A stretch of DNA of 64,000 bases from Macrocybe gigantea (taxonomy: Eukaryota; Basidiomycota; Agaricomycetes; Agaricales; Callistosporiaceae): assembly GCA_011319805.1 (NCBI GenBank), contig SJRY01000283.1, forward strand, positions 248,001-312,000, in the 5' to 3' direction. Below the pieces are notes generated by a model that ran no database searches, was not told the DNA's origin, and was given only the letters and a program-made list of their open reading frames with translations. Made by a program: the position numbers and the translations under genes. The number at the start of each line of letters is the position of its first letter. Position 1 is the first letter of the stretch. Of the stretch, positions 44,802 to 57,337 are shown piece after piece.

Positions 44802-46594
44802 TCAGGCACTCGTAGGAATAGTGTTCTTCAAGCAGTCCAATGAGGGAGAGAAAAAGTACTCGCCCCCTCCGGATATGACCCAACGGTCCAGAGGGGAATC
44901 AAATTTCCTTTGTGGGTCGTCCGGGTCGAAGCCCGACATATCCCTCACGCCTTGCCCAATTATTGGGTCTAATCCTATATCGCGGCTCGGGAAATTCGGA
45001 TTGTTTGCCCACGCTGATTGAAGGACGATACGGTCAAAAGTCCGAGATGCAACGAGCGCTCGAAAAAGGACATACAGTTCTGGACAAAGAAGAACGACCT
45101 TGCGATGCTAGTTTGGTAGCATACGAAAAGTAGACCACGATCTTCAGAAGTTTGCTTCGTTCTTTTCTCCTCCTCCGTCACTTCGGGCCCGAACTGAATA
45201 CCGCGTCGAAGCATACGGAAGCTGTCGGGGAAGTTTGGGAGATCGTCTCGCGGGAACATCTTGCGAACGTGCGAAGCGATCGGACAGTTCCTTTGGAACC
45301 CTTGTTGTGCAGTGAACCTGAAACTGTTGCTCCTGAGAATTATGTCAGTTATGAAGCCGTCCAAGTGGGTCATGATAAACACAATCACCTGGACAGTTCG
45401 GGATGATCTCTGAATGGTGCCAGGTCCAATGGCGCGCCTACAAAAATGCGAATGAGGTCGTGCAATATGTGCGAGCTTTCATGTCCTTACCACTCTTCCA
45501 GCGGCCCACAAGTCTCGCACCCATGAGATCGCTCCCAGGTGGATGGTCGTCTTCGGCATCGCCTTCACCTTCTCCATGCTGGACACCAGGAAATTCGATC
45601 GGATGGGTGTCCAGAAATTCTTGGAATTCGGGGACTTTCTGAGACAAATAACGGAAAACGAGATAGCTTCCATCCCTCTGCCACTCGGGACGCTCGTTGA
45701 CGGGGTCGCCATCATAGCCGGTAATAAGAAACCCGGCTTTGATTGCATGCGGTTCTTTGGCGTCCATGTCCTGATCGTCATATCCAATGATGCGGGGTTC
45801 CGATAACCCATCCAGGAAACCGAAACTTTCACAAGACAAGAGAATAGCTCAGTAGAGGACATTTCAAGAAGACAATGGAACTGACTGCTCATTCGCATGC
45901 AGAGCCTCTGGGCGAGCGTTGCCCTTGACGGTGTCGATCTCCTTCACGGATGGTGTCCCCCCACCAAGCCCAAAGAGAGCTTTAATGCTGGCAAGCTCGG
46001 TATCGACGTGCTCGCGACTTTCACCTGCGACGATGATGACACCGTGGATCACGTCCTTCTCTTGAAGGAAACCTTCGCGCCATTCGCTGAGATTGTCTCC
46101 CAATGTGACCGCTTCAGCTTTCTGGCCACCCGTGAAGTGTGAATCGTCCTCCAAGCTCAAGCCCAACTAGAAACCAGTACAGTGTCACACGTCATCCTCT
46201 ATAAGGTTACAGATGATCTTATGCACCTCTTTCAATCCTTTGTGAGAGAAGGCGATGTTGACGCCAATGACCGGAAGGAGCGTTTTGTTGCCTTCCCTTC
46301 TGTACTCGTAGACTGCCTTGCGTGTTTTAATAGCTTGAGGAACGTTCGTCACCTTGTCGGCAAATGCAGGAAACTGCTGTTTGAACAATGTCTTGTTTAC
46401 GATTTGGAAGAAGAAAAAGTCCTCGCTCTTCTTTACGAAACCAAGGGTCCTGAAAGCGAGAGATTCAATATAGTGACCTCCATGCAGAGAAGAGACGCAT
46501 TACAATATATCGCCTTGAATATTAGCCAGCCGAAGGTCAGAATCGCGGCGACTCTCTAACGGCGGGAAGTGGACGGGACGCGTTGGTTGATACA
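44802..46594 (-). CDS. Dye-decolorizing peroxidase (DyP family)
   Basis: DyP enzymes are haem peroxidases oxidising dyes, lignin-related phenolics and other substrates with H2O2. The start at 46594 gives MYQPTRPVHFPPLESRRDSD, then LANIQGDILTLGFVKKSEDF. Family landmarks follow: LLPVIGVNIAFSHKGLKE, LGLSLEDDSHFTGGQKAEAV, DVIHGVIIVAGESREHVDTE, the catalytic GxxDG motif FGFLDGLSEPRIIGYDDQD (near 45790-45825), GSYLVFRYLSQKVPEFQEFL, NCPIASHVRKMFPRDDL with the proximal haem-binding His, RMLRRGIQFGPEVTEEE with the distal-side Arg, RGLLFVCYQTSIA, and the C-terminal WVISGGGEYFFSPSLDCLKN. At least six short introns are present. No secretion signal is seen on the predicted N-terminus, unlike many secreted fungal DyPs, so an intracellular role or a missed upstream exon is possible. 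Confidence 0.93.
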
Positions 46595-47625
46595 TATGTA
46601 GCAAGACAGTTCAGTGCAACTTGGGAGATGGAGAAAAGGCTGCTAGTCTAAAGCGCGCAGACAATGACGCTTTTATGGTGAAAACGCAAATCTTCGCTTT
46701 CTTCTTCGTCTGCATTTGTCCAAAGAATGCAACCACCCGGACGTCCTCATGACGAATGGGATCTATAGGAGAGCCGAGCAAGATATCGACATGATGTCTT
46801 GTTCTTCTGGTCGTACAGAAGGCGGGTGTCCAATTGCGGAGTGTTGACCCTTGAATGGGAATCCATCTATGTTAGTTTGAGACCCATATCTCCTGTCAAC
46901 GTCAAGCATTGATTGGGGTGGGTAGAACCCGAGTGGTTTAGGCCACAGTGCCAGGCACTCTCCAGCAACTAGACTGTGTTCGACAACGCCGTCGTTCGAA
47001 TAGGTGCTGCAGCGTCCCAGAAAGGTAGGACATGCAGTTCATGGACGGCGTGTCAGGACAAACTTCTCTTCGGCTTAGCTAACGCCCAAGCACAAAGGGC
47101 ACCTTATGACTGGACGGTCCGCAGGCTACCTATCAAGGCGATTTTGCAACACGCTAATACGGACCTTATGCAACGTCCGAGCAGTTTTTTCCGCTTCTTT
47201 TGCACCTAATTTGCGCTAACTCTGTGCCAAGGAAGTGAGCAGCAAGATTGCCAGAAGAAAGATCTTGTTCATGAAGTGGCCTTTGTGCTGTGGTAGTTTG
47301 CCACTTGAGATATCGGCCATAGCCTATAAGAACTGTACACAGCATGAAGCGAACAAGACGAATGGATTAAAGAGGAATGGAGATGTAACTTACCTCATGC
47401 AGGTTCGATCTATTAAAAAGCGTCGATCAGTAGGCCATCCATGGTGTAATGCTTAAGGAACATGGCAGGGCTAGCGTTATGGTGTCAGTGTCGGAAATCA
47501 CCCATGTGAATAGTTCCCTCTCACCGAAGATGCCCATTTCCGAGGGACAGCGACGGCCACCTCGTTAGAGTCTTTAATTCCAAGCAAAAGCCTATTAACG
47601 TGAAACATGTTGTGCAACTGTTATC
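46595..47625. other. Intergenic, 1.0 kb
   Basis: Upstream region of the DyP gene. Open frames (for example 46976-47209) lack family signal. No RNA gene was recognised. Confidence 0.45.
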
Positions 47626-48924
47626 TCAGAGACACGGAATATATTGTAGATAAGGTGGAACGGGGATGTTGTATTGTGGAGTGGTTAGATTGAGATAATC
47701 GCATGGTGCCTTGGAGCATTGGATGAATTGAATGACACGAGAGATGGAAGAGAATGATGGAAAGAACCAGGTGGCGCATGTTGCGGGGTTGATGAGTCTA
47801 TGGCGGAAGAGGCAGAAAACGTTGTTTGACACGAGAATGAAAACTGCGCCCAAGGCAAGGGACTTGTACGCCTTTTCTTTTGTGCACCGACGTTGAGTTG
47901 ATGACAGTATTTCGTCCTGGGCACAATCTCCCATCGCAAAATGACGAATGGTGATTTGAATGCCGAAGATAAACTTGTAAACTCGTTGACCTAGAGTAGG
48001 TGTCGTAGCGTTCAACTGAGATTGGGGTGGAAATGGCGGTGCGTATAAAGTCCGCACGACAGATGACATAGAACATACTTGCTGAGCCCTCCGATATCAG
48101 CATATTGAACGTGCCCGTAGGGTTCAAAACTGTACCAAGAGCGGAGAAAATCGACCACCTGTGTTCATGGACAGAAGTTTCGTACAAACCCCAGAAAGTG
48201 TCAGATTGCCCGGAGATCCACGTACTGCGAGTGCTTAAAAAGAGCGACGAGAAGCGTGACTTGGAGATTGGCGTAGACATAATTGGAATGCGTCCATAAT
48301 GAAGGTCAGCAGACCAGGGGTGAGAATATCGTAGATCACACCCATGTCCCGAAGTAGCATGTCCAGCTGTGATGTGCCCGATTTCCGATCCACTGAGTGG
48401 AACGACAAGGTTGCCAGTCATCATGGAGCTCGATTGTCTGTTCCTGATATGCCGAAGATTTCTTTGGATAGGGCGCGTCGGACGGCGACTTTGAGAGGCT
48501 CGAGTCCACAATTCATCCTTGACATAATAAAGTGTCCCTTGACAATGGCGGCCACGACAATCCAGACAGTCATTGACCGAGACTGGGTTGAAATATGTAA
48601 CATCGGCAGAAATTAATCAACAAGTCAGCGATGGCAAAGATGAACTCACTTGACTGCAGAGCCAGCTGGCGTGTGTATCGTCTTGCTGACCATTTTGCTC
48701 TTCGTGCTAGCCGTGAAGAAAAAGGAAGGCGTGGTGGAAGAGGTCTGAACAACGGTATGCGACTGATGGGGGGCTCGGAACGGAAGTTTCATGGCACGTG
48801 GTTGTGGCGTGGTGCGTGATGTCGTTGGCACTGTGTGCATGTAAAGGGTGTCTGGCCTCTTCTCATCCATGTCCAGTAATCCGTTCGCTGCCACATGGCT
48901 TAGCCATGAAAATAGCCCTTGCAA
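47626..48924 (-). other. Unresolved protein-coding region or gene relic, possibly a membrane protein
   Basis: Several minus-strand frames look partly natural but do not join into one protein. Pieces include GHFIMSRMNCGLEPLKVAVR, YDILTPGLLTFIMDAFQLCL, a helix-like NLQVTLLVALFKHSQYVDLR, FSALGTVLNPTGTFNMLISE and SLALGAVFILVSNNVFCLF. Plausible splice signals exist (for example GTGAGTTC at about 48650 with an acceptor near 48590). Hydrophobic stretches suggest a multi-pass membrane protein. Either the model needs transcript data, or the locus is decaying, or base-deletion errors obscure it. I cannot name a family. Confidence 0.25.
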
Positions 48925-50975
48925 GAGCAGTAACCGCTTTGTGGCATGGTTTCATCATTTTCGATGATGCGTTCTCCATTCCTACAAACGCACGGTCGGA
49001 CCGGGAATACGACGATATGATGATAGCAGCCTCAGACTAACCAGCTGCTTTAGATCTATCAGAGAAGCAGTCGAGCGAATAGTTTCTTGTCTAAGCAGAA
49101 TCATTTCGCTTTGTTGTGTAACCGAATGAGTTCGCCACGGGCTCGGTTCAACGCAGACCCTAACCGCACCGCAGTCGAAACGGTATTCTTGGAAATAGTC
49201 ATATCAGACCGGAATATGTAAGTCACAGTGCGAGGTGTAGCGGGTCGCGGAAGTCAAATCAAGTGTCCCCATCTGTCTCTGATTCCTTATATCGTCAAAG
49301 TTGAGCACACCCCAACTCTACTTTGAGCACGCAAAGCAAACAGTTTGGGGGGCACTCGCCGAAGAAAAAAGCGTCGGCCAGTGTTGGCTCCAGGCCTAGG
49401 CGGCTCATTAAGAGAGGGGAGGTCCCAATGCATAGATGCGTCAGCCAGCCGACGATATATCCCTCACAGTCTGGTACAGAAACAAGTGTCTGCACAGGCA
49501 TAAAGACATCTTTCGTCCTCTTGAAACAGATTTGTCATTTTTTTTGATGTGAGTGGAACATTTATTACTTGAAGATAAAATCAGTACGCTCTTTGATCGG
49601 CACGACGTATCGGCGTAGAACCAGAACGACGGACAACAATGGGTCAGAAATGGAAGACGACGGTGCGTGAGCTTCTTTGTCGCCTCAGTCGAATGCATCA
49701 AAGATACTCCGGCTGAGCGCGTTCTCTGGCACGGCCATCGGAAAATGCAATGAGCGCTGGTGATTGATAGCGTGCTTGGCCACTGGCAAGGAAGCGCCGT
49801 CCCCGTCTCTGGCGCGACGCACGCGGGCGAGGCGAAATTGAAATGAAATAAAGTAGCAAAGCTCAACGGCGATGATGGCGAGCATTGAGCGCCAAGTCTG
49901 GCATTGGCACTTTGACTTCGCCGACCGCAGCGTCCTCTCATTTGCATCGGTTCAGTCCTGAATTCTCTTGGATTCCTTTTTTTTTTTTTTATCTCCGGGG
50001 GCGTTTTCGTTTTCGCGCGTGCTTCCAATGTTAGATTGATTAGAGGACAGATTCATCTAGGCCCGCCTTCCCCCCTCCGTCCGATCTTCCGAACTGTGAC
50101 ATCGACGACGGGTGCATCGCGCCGACCGTACATCAAGCTGCATCAAGTAGTCTTGAGCAAGTTTGATAAGATGACAGAATCGTCGCTTCGGCCGAAACAA
50201 GGGCAGCGGTCTGGACACTGAACAGCCCCTCAACGAGGTGTCAAATCGGCCGAAGGCAGCGCTGAGTTGCTGAGATCTACACCGAGTCTGTACTTTTTCA
50301 TAGGCTTTGTTCGGAGGTGTGGGGGTGTGGGGGTGATGAAGGAGATGAAAGGTTGGGTATCATGATTCATCCGGAATTTAAGCGGATATGTAACTGTCCG
50401 ATATCATAATATTACTAGAGTAATTGCGATTAGCGAAGAACTTTGCAATGCATTACACTCAAATTTCCTATCGCCAATCGTGCGGGGGCGGGCGGCGAGT
50501 GCGGTCGAAAGCGGGACGCCGTCGCCGTTCGGGCATGTGGGGAGAGGGATCACATGACCTGGACGAGTATCACGGTACGGAAAGCCATGTGCGGGACTCC
50601 AGCCAGGGTTTCCTTGGGAGAAACGCCGAAAAAAAGAAAAGCGGTCTTTTTCTTTTTTTTTGTGTATTCTGCCCGTGCTGCACTCCGAGATTATCCTCTC
50701 CGTCGGCAAGGCACACGCCCCTTTCTCATCCTCTTTAAATACCGCTTTACCCTGCCCTGGCCTTGGCCCCGATTGGACCGTTTGTCGCTCGCCTGCTGCC
50801 ATACCCTCCTTGCCCACAACCCTCCCCCAACCGCTCACGGCCCAACTGCGTCAGGGTCCGTTTCCTCTATCGCTGCATCCTGTGTTTCCTGTATCGACCC
50901 CGTGGACGGATACCACAGCTTTCTTCTCCTTTGCTTTCCTATAAACCGTCATAGATCACCCCCTTTTCCTGAACC
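48925..50975. other. Intergenic, 2.05 kb
   Basis: The longest gene-free stretch in the window. It includes poly-T tracts at about 49979-49990 and 50650-50660, a GT/G-rich run near 50318-50336, and a TTTAAATAC element near 50734 upstream of the carrier gene. No coding or structured RNA feature could be supported. Confidence 0.45.
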
Positions 50976-52475
50976 ATGTCGTCTGTCCCTGCACCCATCG
51001 TCCCCAAGGTGTCTGCGCCTCCGAAGAAGCAGCCCTATCCATTCTGGCTGGGAGGTAATTGTCGCCCTTCTCCTGCATGCTCGGACACGCTGACCCGGTC
51101 TCTACCGTCCTTCTTGCAGGTCTGGCGGCCACGATCGCTGCCTCCATCACGCAGTGCGTACTCCATTCCGCCCCTCTTGAGGACATTACGCCTGATCACA
51201 CGCACACGCATCATGCAGCCCTTTAGATTTGACAAAAGTCCGACTACAGGCCTCCGGAGACAAACGGATGATAGAAAGCCTGAAAAAGACGTATAGAACC
51301 GCAGGTAAGCAAGTTCCCACTCTTTCCTTTCCATTCCCTTCCACATCCGGTTTCGTCTGGCGGTCATGCGGTCCCTCCACGACACCCCCAATGAGGATCG
51401 TGGAAATTGTTAACCTGTCGCTGTCATTCTTTGGGATTAGCGACTCACGATGCGTTCTTTTTGCGACATCTGAACAGGCGCACGCGGACTCTTCGATGGC
51501 ATCTCTGGCACGTGGATGCGCCAAATGTCCTACTCGTTGTGCAGATTCTGGGCGTACGACGAGAGCAAGAAGATTCTTGGAGCTGGCAAGGACGCTCCGG
51601 CGTGGAAGCTTGCGACGGCTGGCAGCATGGGTAAGTCTGTCTCATGCGTCATTCCATCAAAAAAAGCTGTTGATCATTGATCGTTGACGTCCTCTAGCTG
51701 GTGGCATCGCGGGCCTGGTCGGCAATCCGGCCGAAATCGTCATGGTCCGTTTGCAGGGCGATTTCGCGAAACCGCCGGAGAAGCGGTTCAACTACAAGCA
51801 CTGCTTTGATGCGCTGTTCCGCATGGTCAGAGAAGAGGGCGTTTCGGCGCTCGGTCGGGGTGTCGGTCCGAACGTGTTCCGTGCCATCCTCATGAATGCA
51901 AGTCAGCTCGCTTCGTACGTCATCGTTTTTGCCTCTTTTGGTATCAAGCTGCTCATGTGCTCCTAGGTACGATTTCTTCAAGGCCGAGCTGCTCAAGACC
52001 AGGTATTTCGAGGACAACATCGCGTGCCATTTCACCGCCAGCTTTGCTGCTGTGAGTGCATTCCGTTATTGAGCTGGTGTTGGGTCTCATGAGTTTGCAG
52101 GGCACCGTTGCGACGACGATTTGCTCGCCCGCTGACGTGCTAAAGGTCCGCCTCTTTGTTCTTGCTCATATATGCGCATGCTCAACGTCTTTTGCAACAG
52201 AGCCGCATCATGAATGCCTCGGGACCTGGATCCAACGTGAGTCCTTGTAAACATCATGTTGATTGTGTTCTTAAACTGCAACGCCGAAACATGCTCAGTC
52301 CACGGTGGCGGTGATCAAGCAGTCGCTCCGCAACGAGGGCCCGATGTTCATGTTCAAAGGGTGGCTTCCTGCCTGGACGCGTCTTCAGCCGACGACGATC
52401 CTCATCTTCCTCACCCTCGAGCAGCTCAGGAACGCTGTCGATTGGTCTAGGTCCAAGGGGTTCACATACGTCTGA
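50976..52475 (+). CDS. DIC1: Mitochondrial dicarboxylate carrier
   Basis: This inner-membrane carrier exchanges malate or succinate for phosphate. After MSSVPAPIVPKVSAPPKKQP and PYPFWLGG, spliced exons show the three signature repeats: ITHPLDLTKVRLQ (PxDxxK), VGNPAEIVMVRLQGDF (PxExxM variant typical of dicarboxylate/2-oxoglutarate carriers) and SPADVLKSRIMNASGPGSNS. Each is followed by its matrix-helix partner, for example GLFDGISGTWMRQMSYSLCR, GVSALGRGVGPNVFRAILMN and GPMFMFKGWLPAWTRLQPTT. The end is LEQLRNAVDWSRSKGFTYV. Length, about 295 residues, and the CSPADV third repeat match fungal Dic1. About eight introns interrupt the gene, one within the first signature. A 2-oxoglutarate carrier is the closest alternative. 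Confidence 0.94.
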
Positions 52476-53090
52476 GCGCAGAGGCCGTGCGTGGCTTGTG
52501 CGGTTCTCACATTGTTTACCTCCCTCCCTCCCTGTGTCGGCTTGTAGGATTACCCTCCACCCTCTTTTTGTTGTCTGTTTTGTGAATCTTTTTTTTTTTC
52601 TTTTTTCCCTTTTATCGTATTCCCCACGCGTGCGTGCTGCATGCGTATGGAGTGTGGCGGAGCTTTTAGACTGTTATGCTGTTACCGGTGAGCGCTTGAG
52701 CTTCAGAACGAAACGGGACGGTTTCTTTTTGTTGTTTTTTTTTAATGTAAGGATCATGAGCGTTACGCACGATGTCTTTTTTTTTTTTGTGCCTGATGAG
52801 ATTGGTACGAGTGTCCGTCTCTGGAGAGTAACCGCGAATCGGACGAGTCTAATATATAATTCAAATCGGATGTTATGTACATCGATAGGACGCGGATCTT
52901 TCGATCTTTTTACTGAATCTCTCTCGGTTTTACTTTCACTGAAAATGGTGTCAGAACGGTCGGGAAGGAAAACGAGATCGAGTCTCACGAGGAATTGCCT
53001 GGTAGTGGTAGTCGTATTCTTCAGACGATCGATGTTTGGCGGGCCGGGCGGCCTCGAGATCGGAATGTTTCTCGCAGTGGTTGGCTGTGG
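52476..53090. other. Intergenic (convergent genes), 0.6 kb
   Basis: Contains the T-rich 3' flanks of the carrier gene and of family-B copy 1, with several runs of 8-10 T. Nothing else was recognised. Confidence 0.5.
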
Positions 53091-54482
53091 TTAGGGACAA
53101 AACGCGTCAGAGGGAGTGAAGGTCGTTTGAAAGTCGTACGTGCCTCCGCTGTGTTGCTTGGCGATGCACGTGGCGAGGAGGATGTATCCCGTCCACACCG
53201 CCGTGAACATGCTCTGCGTCGCGACGATGACGGCCGCGATGAGCGGTCCGACGGCTTTTTGCTGTCTGACGCGGCACGCGTAGACGACCTGCAGACGAGC
53301 CGGTCCGGGCACGCTCACAGGGAGCAGCGCCGCCGCGCCGACCTCGTCCGGGCGCGCGAGGACCTCGTACAGCAGCGATCCCTGCTCGGGCAAGAGGCGC
53401 GTCGACGGGAAAGCAGAGTAGAGCGTGGTAGGGAGGACGGAGAGGTTGAGAAAGACGTTGTTCGGGCTCGCGTTGCCGATGTCGAGCCGGACCATCGCGT
53501 ACACGATCTGCGCGAGGTTGAACAGAGCGTGCGACGATCTCGGACGGGAGGATGTCGTCTTCGACGCTGTGCTGTAGCCGGATCGTGCCGTTTGGGTATG
53601 CTAGCGCAGAGTTGGACACTTCCATCTGCGGCGGTTGGGTCGCGCAAGACGCGGATGCGGACGCGTTGGAGAGGAGAGCGCGGGACATGGCGGAAAGTCG
53701 ATCCGCACGGAGAGCGAGATGGGGCTCTGGTCCTCTGCTTGCACCAACGCTTGCACGCGGTCGTTCAGATCTTTGATGGCGGGCTGCACGCTGAGGACGA
53801 GATCGAATGTCAGAGATGCTGAAATGGCTAACGAGGACTACGAACATGATGTCCACCAGGCCGGCCAGGGTGTTGTTCGGGCGCAGCAGCTCTCTGTTCG
53901 CGACGAGCCCGAGACGCTTAAAGCTGTACTGCGTCTCCGCGACGGCGTCAAACTCTCCGTCCTCGTCGCACGTCATGACGGCGTCCACGTCGAACTGGAT
54001 CGTGCGCAGGTCGCCTTCGAGCACGAACGACCGCACGTCGCACCGGTCCAGCGTCGAGCCCCGGTACGGCAGACTCGCGTTCCCGTTGGACACCCTCGCT
54101 TTGGACTGGAACTTCCACGGCAGATGCCGTAGTTGGTGACGAAGGCGTCACCTGGATTGAACACGACGGCGTCGCAGGGCTCGTGCCGGTCGTCGCTCGT
54201 CCGCAGCCAATCGTTGAACCGGTGAGCTCCGGTGTAGTTGTACTCTGGCGAGAACACCGTCACCGTTTCGTAGCCTTGAAGCACGACTGCAAAGAAAAAA
54301 AAAAAGGCGAGAAAAAGAGCTCGGTGCATCACCAGGCACAGACCAGATGCGTGCGCCGACTCACCGTTGACAACGATCAAGGCCACCAAGAAAACGATAG
54401 AGAGGACATAGGTGAGTGGCGTGAACCAACGACATTTGAACGGTCGGGTTATGGTGTACTGGACCGGAGGCAGGATGCCCAT
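53091..54482 (-). CDS. Family B membrane glycoprotein, copy 1 (frame break near 54115)
   Basis: The start MGILPPVQYTITRPFKCRWF leads to a first membrane helix LTYVLSIVFLVALIVVN. A short intron joins VVLQGYETVTVFSPEYNYTG and NDWLRTSDDRHEPCDAVVFN, then an ectodomain with N-glycosylation sequons and paired Cys (STLDRCDVRSFVLEGDLRTI; VDAVMTCDEDGEFDAVAETQ; YSFKRLGLVANRELLRPNNT). Later exons read SNSALAYPNGTIRLQHSVED, MVRLDIGNASPNNVFLNLSV and EQGSLLYEVLARPDEVGAAA, and end in a second hydrophobic region (VGPLIAAVIVATQSMFTAVW) before the stop at 53091. The plus-strand gene at 57338 is a paralogue in the same order. Comparison with it shows one base missing near 54115-54125 (between VTNYGI and WKFQSKAR). 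Function is unknown; the layout suggests a two-pass surface or endomembrane glycoprotein. Confidence 0.8.
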
Positions 54483-55052
54483 GATGCGTTCGGTTTGGAC
54501 AGTCCTTGCCGTTGAGCGTTAAATATCATGTTCTGTCCCCTCTCATGCAAAGTTATGCTCGGTGCCAACGAGGCAGCTCAGCCGCCAGCATGCTGGTGAT
54601 TGAGTGAAAAAGCGAAGGATACTATGTCTTGTGATCGGCTAGATATCTGGTTCACCCTGGGTTGTATGCGGAGGCTCGCCGGAGCAAAGACTGCAACAGC
54701 TCCTTCCGACCTGTACATGTTGTCCTGATCAGAAAACGGGCATACGAGAATGTCAATGACCGAGCGAAAACGCTGACGACTCTTATCAGGAAAAGGAGCA
54801 ACCTCAAGCGCGTATCAGGAACCATTCCAGTCACCGTTGAAGGAGTGTGTTACAGCTCTTGACAATCTCCCCATTACTTCGGTCCTAGAAATGTCATTAG
54901 ACAGAAGGTTGATGCACAACGCAGTGCAAACATCGACAAATTGGGGACCCTCAAGGTACCATAACACTAAAGACTGGTTTTTCTTCACAAGACATTCGCC
55001 GTACACGAAACATCAAGATGTGATATCATGAATCTTTCGGAAAGATGGGACG
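54483..55052. other. Intergenic, 0.57 kb
   Basis: Spacer between family-B copy 1 and family-A copy 2, both on the minus strand. It should hold the promoter of the B gene. No gene was recognised. Confidence 0.5.
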
Positions 55053-56143
55053 CTACGCAGGACGTGAACTTCCAGGTTCCGAACTTGAGGATGCGCCTTT
55101 CTCCTCGTCGGAGAGCCTTGCAGCACTCTTCCGGGTTTTCTTTATCTTCCAGACGTGTATTCTGTGCACCACAATCTGGCCCAAACCGTGCACGAAGGCG
55201 ATGACGATGGGGAGCAGCGACAGCCATCCGCCAAAATACACGTTCAGCCTGGCGTCGATGCTGTTCGCCTGGTCTCCCCGATTCAAGTCGAGCACCGCAA
55301 GCGTGATTCCCATCAAGACGATCCCTACGAACGAAGCAAAAGCGGCGAGCAGCAAAAACCTGAATGACCATCTTCGCGAACGCGGGTATGCGACGGCGGC
55401 GAACGATGGACTTTTCGGCCTCAACCATTGTGCGTAAACGCAGACCGCGAAGGATAGCGAGAATGCCGCATATGATAGGCTCATCAGACCAATGTTTCCC
55501 CTGGTCGCTGACAAGATCGTAGAGTACGTTACGCCTGTAGACGATTAGAAGCATCAACTGAATCATGAAGAGGCCCAAACGTACTCATGCCAAAGAAAGC
55601 GACAGTGGAGATCACCATCATGCGGTCCTTTTGCGTTTGCTGGAACTCCTGAGGACCAGATATCGTCATGACTCGAGTCTTGACCTGCATTCAGCACACT
55701 CACTTTTGCTTGATCTTCGAGGAGGCATAAGGAAAGTGTTCTCCTCGCTCTTTTACATTGTAGGCCAAATCCGCCCTGATCACCTCCGCAAGCCGTTCGT
55801 CGAGCAAAGTCGATAGCTGTGTTTGTCCGATTACTGGAGGCTCAGTGTAGGCATCCCGAGTCCTTACTCTCGTTCAATCCGCCGCTGCTTCTCGACAACA
55901 TCGAGGTAACTGGAATACGCTTGAGGGTTGCTATTGAAGCCGTGGCTTGCTCGAAGTTCTTTCCTCCGCCGTTGAGATCAGCGATCTGTTGGAAAACGAG
56001 TTAAAAGACGCTTCGGTTCCGTGAATCGTCCTTACCACAGCTTGAACGTCGTGTATCTCCTTGTTTAAGCTTTCCAAAGTCGTCAAGCCGTCTTCCCCTC
56101 TGTGAACTTTGGGAAATGGGGAGAACCAAGATTGGACCAACAT
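55053..56143 (-). CDS. Family A membrane protein, copy 2 (frame breaks near 55970 and 55870)
   Basis: It starts MLVQSWFSPFPKVHRGEDGL and TTLESLNKEIHDVQAVV, parallel to copy 1 at 10230. The second exon aligns to copy 1 only if one base is restored after GATCTCAA (about 55970), giving SSYLDVVEKQRRIERE. The donor end of that exon (about 55872) is also one base short. The next exons read LSTLLDERLAEVIRADLAYN and RMMVISTVAFFGM. The four-helix part is intact: RGNIGLMSLSYAAFSLSFAV, CVYAQWLRPKSPSFAAVAYP, FLLLAAFASFVGIVLMGITL, VLDLNRGDQANSIDARLNVY and FGGWLSLLPIVIAFVHGLGQ. The tail ends SSSSEPGSSRPA. Intron positions agree with copy 1, so the duplication preserved gene structure. Confidence 0.8.
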
Positions 56144-57337
56144 GGGCAAGAGCAGTTGGCGTGAAGAGACGATGGCAGAGCAGGCGTTGCTCGTTTAATA
56201 AATCCATCCCTTTTGATGAGCCTTGACACGCGCTAAATGGCTATTCTTCGCCTTTACAAGCAAGACGAAACGAACCCGAAAACTGCAAATTGACACGAGT
56301 CGATGAATTCATTATCCCCGGTCACTGACTTCACCGTGGCGCGAAATGAAGTTCGCCGCCATCCAAGTTAAATAACGATGGCGGGACCGTAAAGAAATTG
56401 CAATTTCGCTGAAGATTGCGAGGCGAGCAGTGAGTGGCTGAAGCATATCACTAGGTTCAAGGTTGTGACGGTATTTATTTGTTAGGTTGAACAAGTACAA
56501 ATGCCTCACATAACATCATACTACCAACACCCTCATCTGTTCTGTCTAATGTTGGAAACAATTGCTATCGTGCATACCAGGCAAGATGAAAAAAGCTTTT
56601 CGCGCAAAGTATGGACAAGCGGAGATCTCCATCAACCGTTATACGGCGCTCATCTGGCGACTGTGCGAAGCGCTGGTTGTATGACACTAACACCATCCAA
56701 TTGATTGTCGCAGGCGCCGGTATGTTGCACACTAAAAAGGTTCGCCCAGCTGTCTTTACGTTCTAGTTTAGAACAGGTATTCATATCGCCCTGGACCTCT
56801 GTAAACCGTTTCGGACGCCCTTGAGCGTCATGAACTGTTTGACAGGAGAAACACAAACCCACGCCGTTAACACATGCTCTTCATGCCGACCAGAGCTCCA
56901 TAGATGTGGACCTATGTCCGCCGGGTTGGCTATCTTGTCTTTACCCAAGATTTGTCAAGACTCGCGACCGAAAGTAAAACTTTGGTCTTGGAACCTTGTA
57001 TCGGAGCGCTCATGCTCAGATCGCAAGTCACCGTGACGTGAATAGAGGAGACTAGAAGGGTATGGGACGTACGTATCATCTCCCCAATTGAAGTGACAGA
57101 AGTGATTCAAGGTGCGAGTGGTTTTATGTAACTTCTCTCAGATCTGAAGCTGGGAGCCGAATATGCATTCAGGGAAACTTTCCTCACATATCCAGTCTAC
57201 TTTCTATAGCCGATCGCACGCGGTTCGCCTCATGTGTGAATCTATAATCATCGAGACCCTGCAGGCGACAAGCATTGACAATGAGTATGAGTATTTAGTC
57301 CCGTCACGCTTCCTAAGTGCAGCTCCGCCGAACAGTC
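56144..57337. other. Intergenic (divergent promoters), 1.2 kb
   Basis: Shared upstream region of family-A copy 2 (minus) and family-B copy 2 (plus). No gene or repeated motif was recognised. Confidence 0.45.

Noticed and set aside
50318..50336. G-rich GTGTGGGGGTGTGGGGGTG run as a telomere-like or quadruplex element
   Set aside because: Only two G5 blocks; too few G-tracts for a convincing quadruplex and not a telomere repeat.
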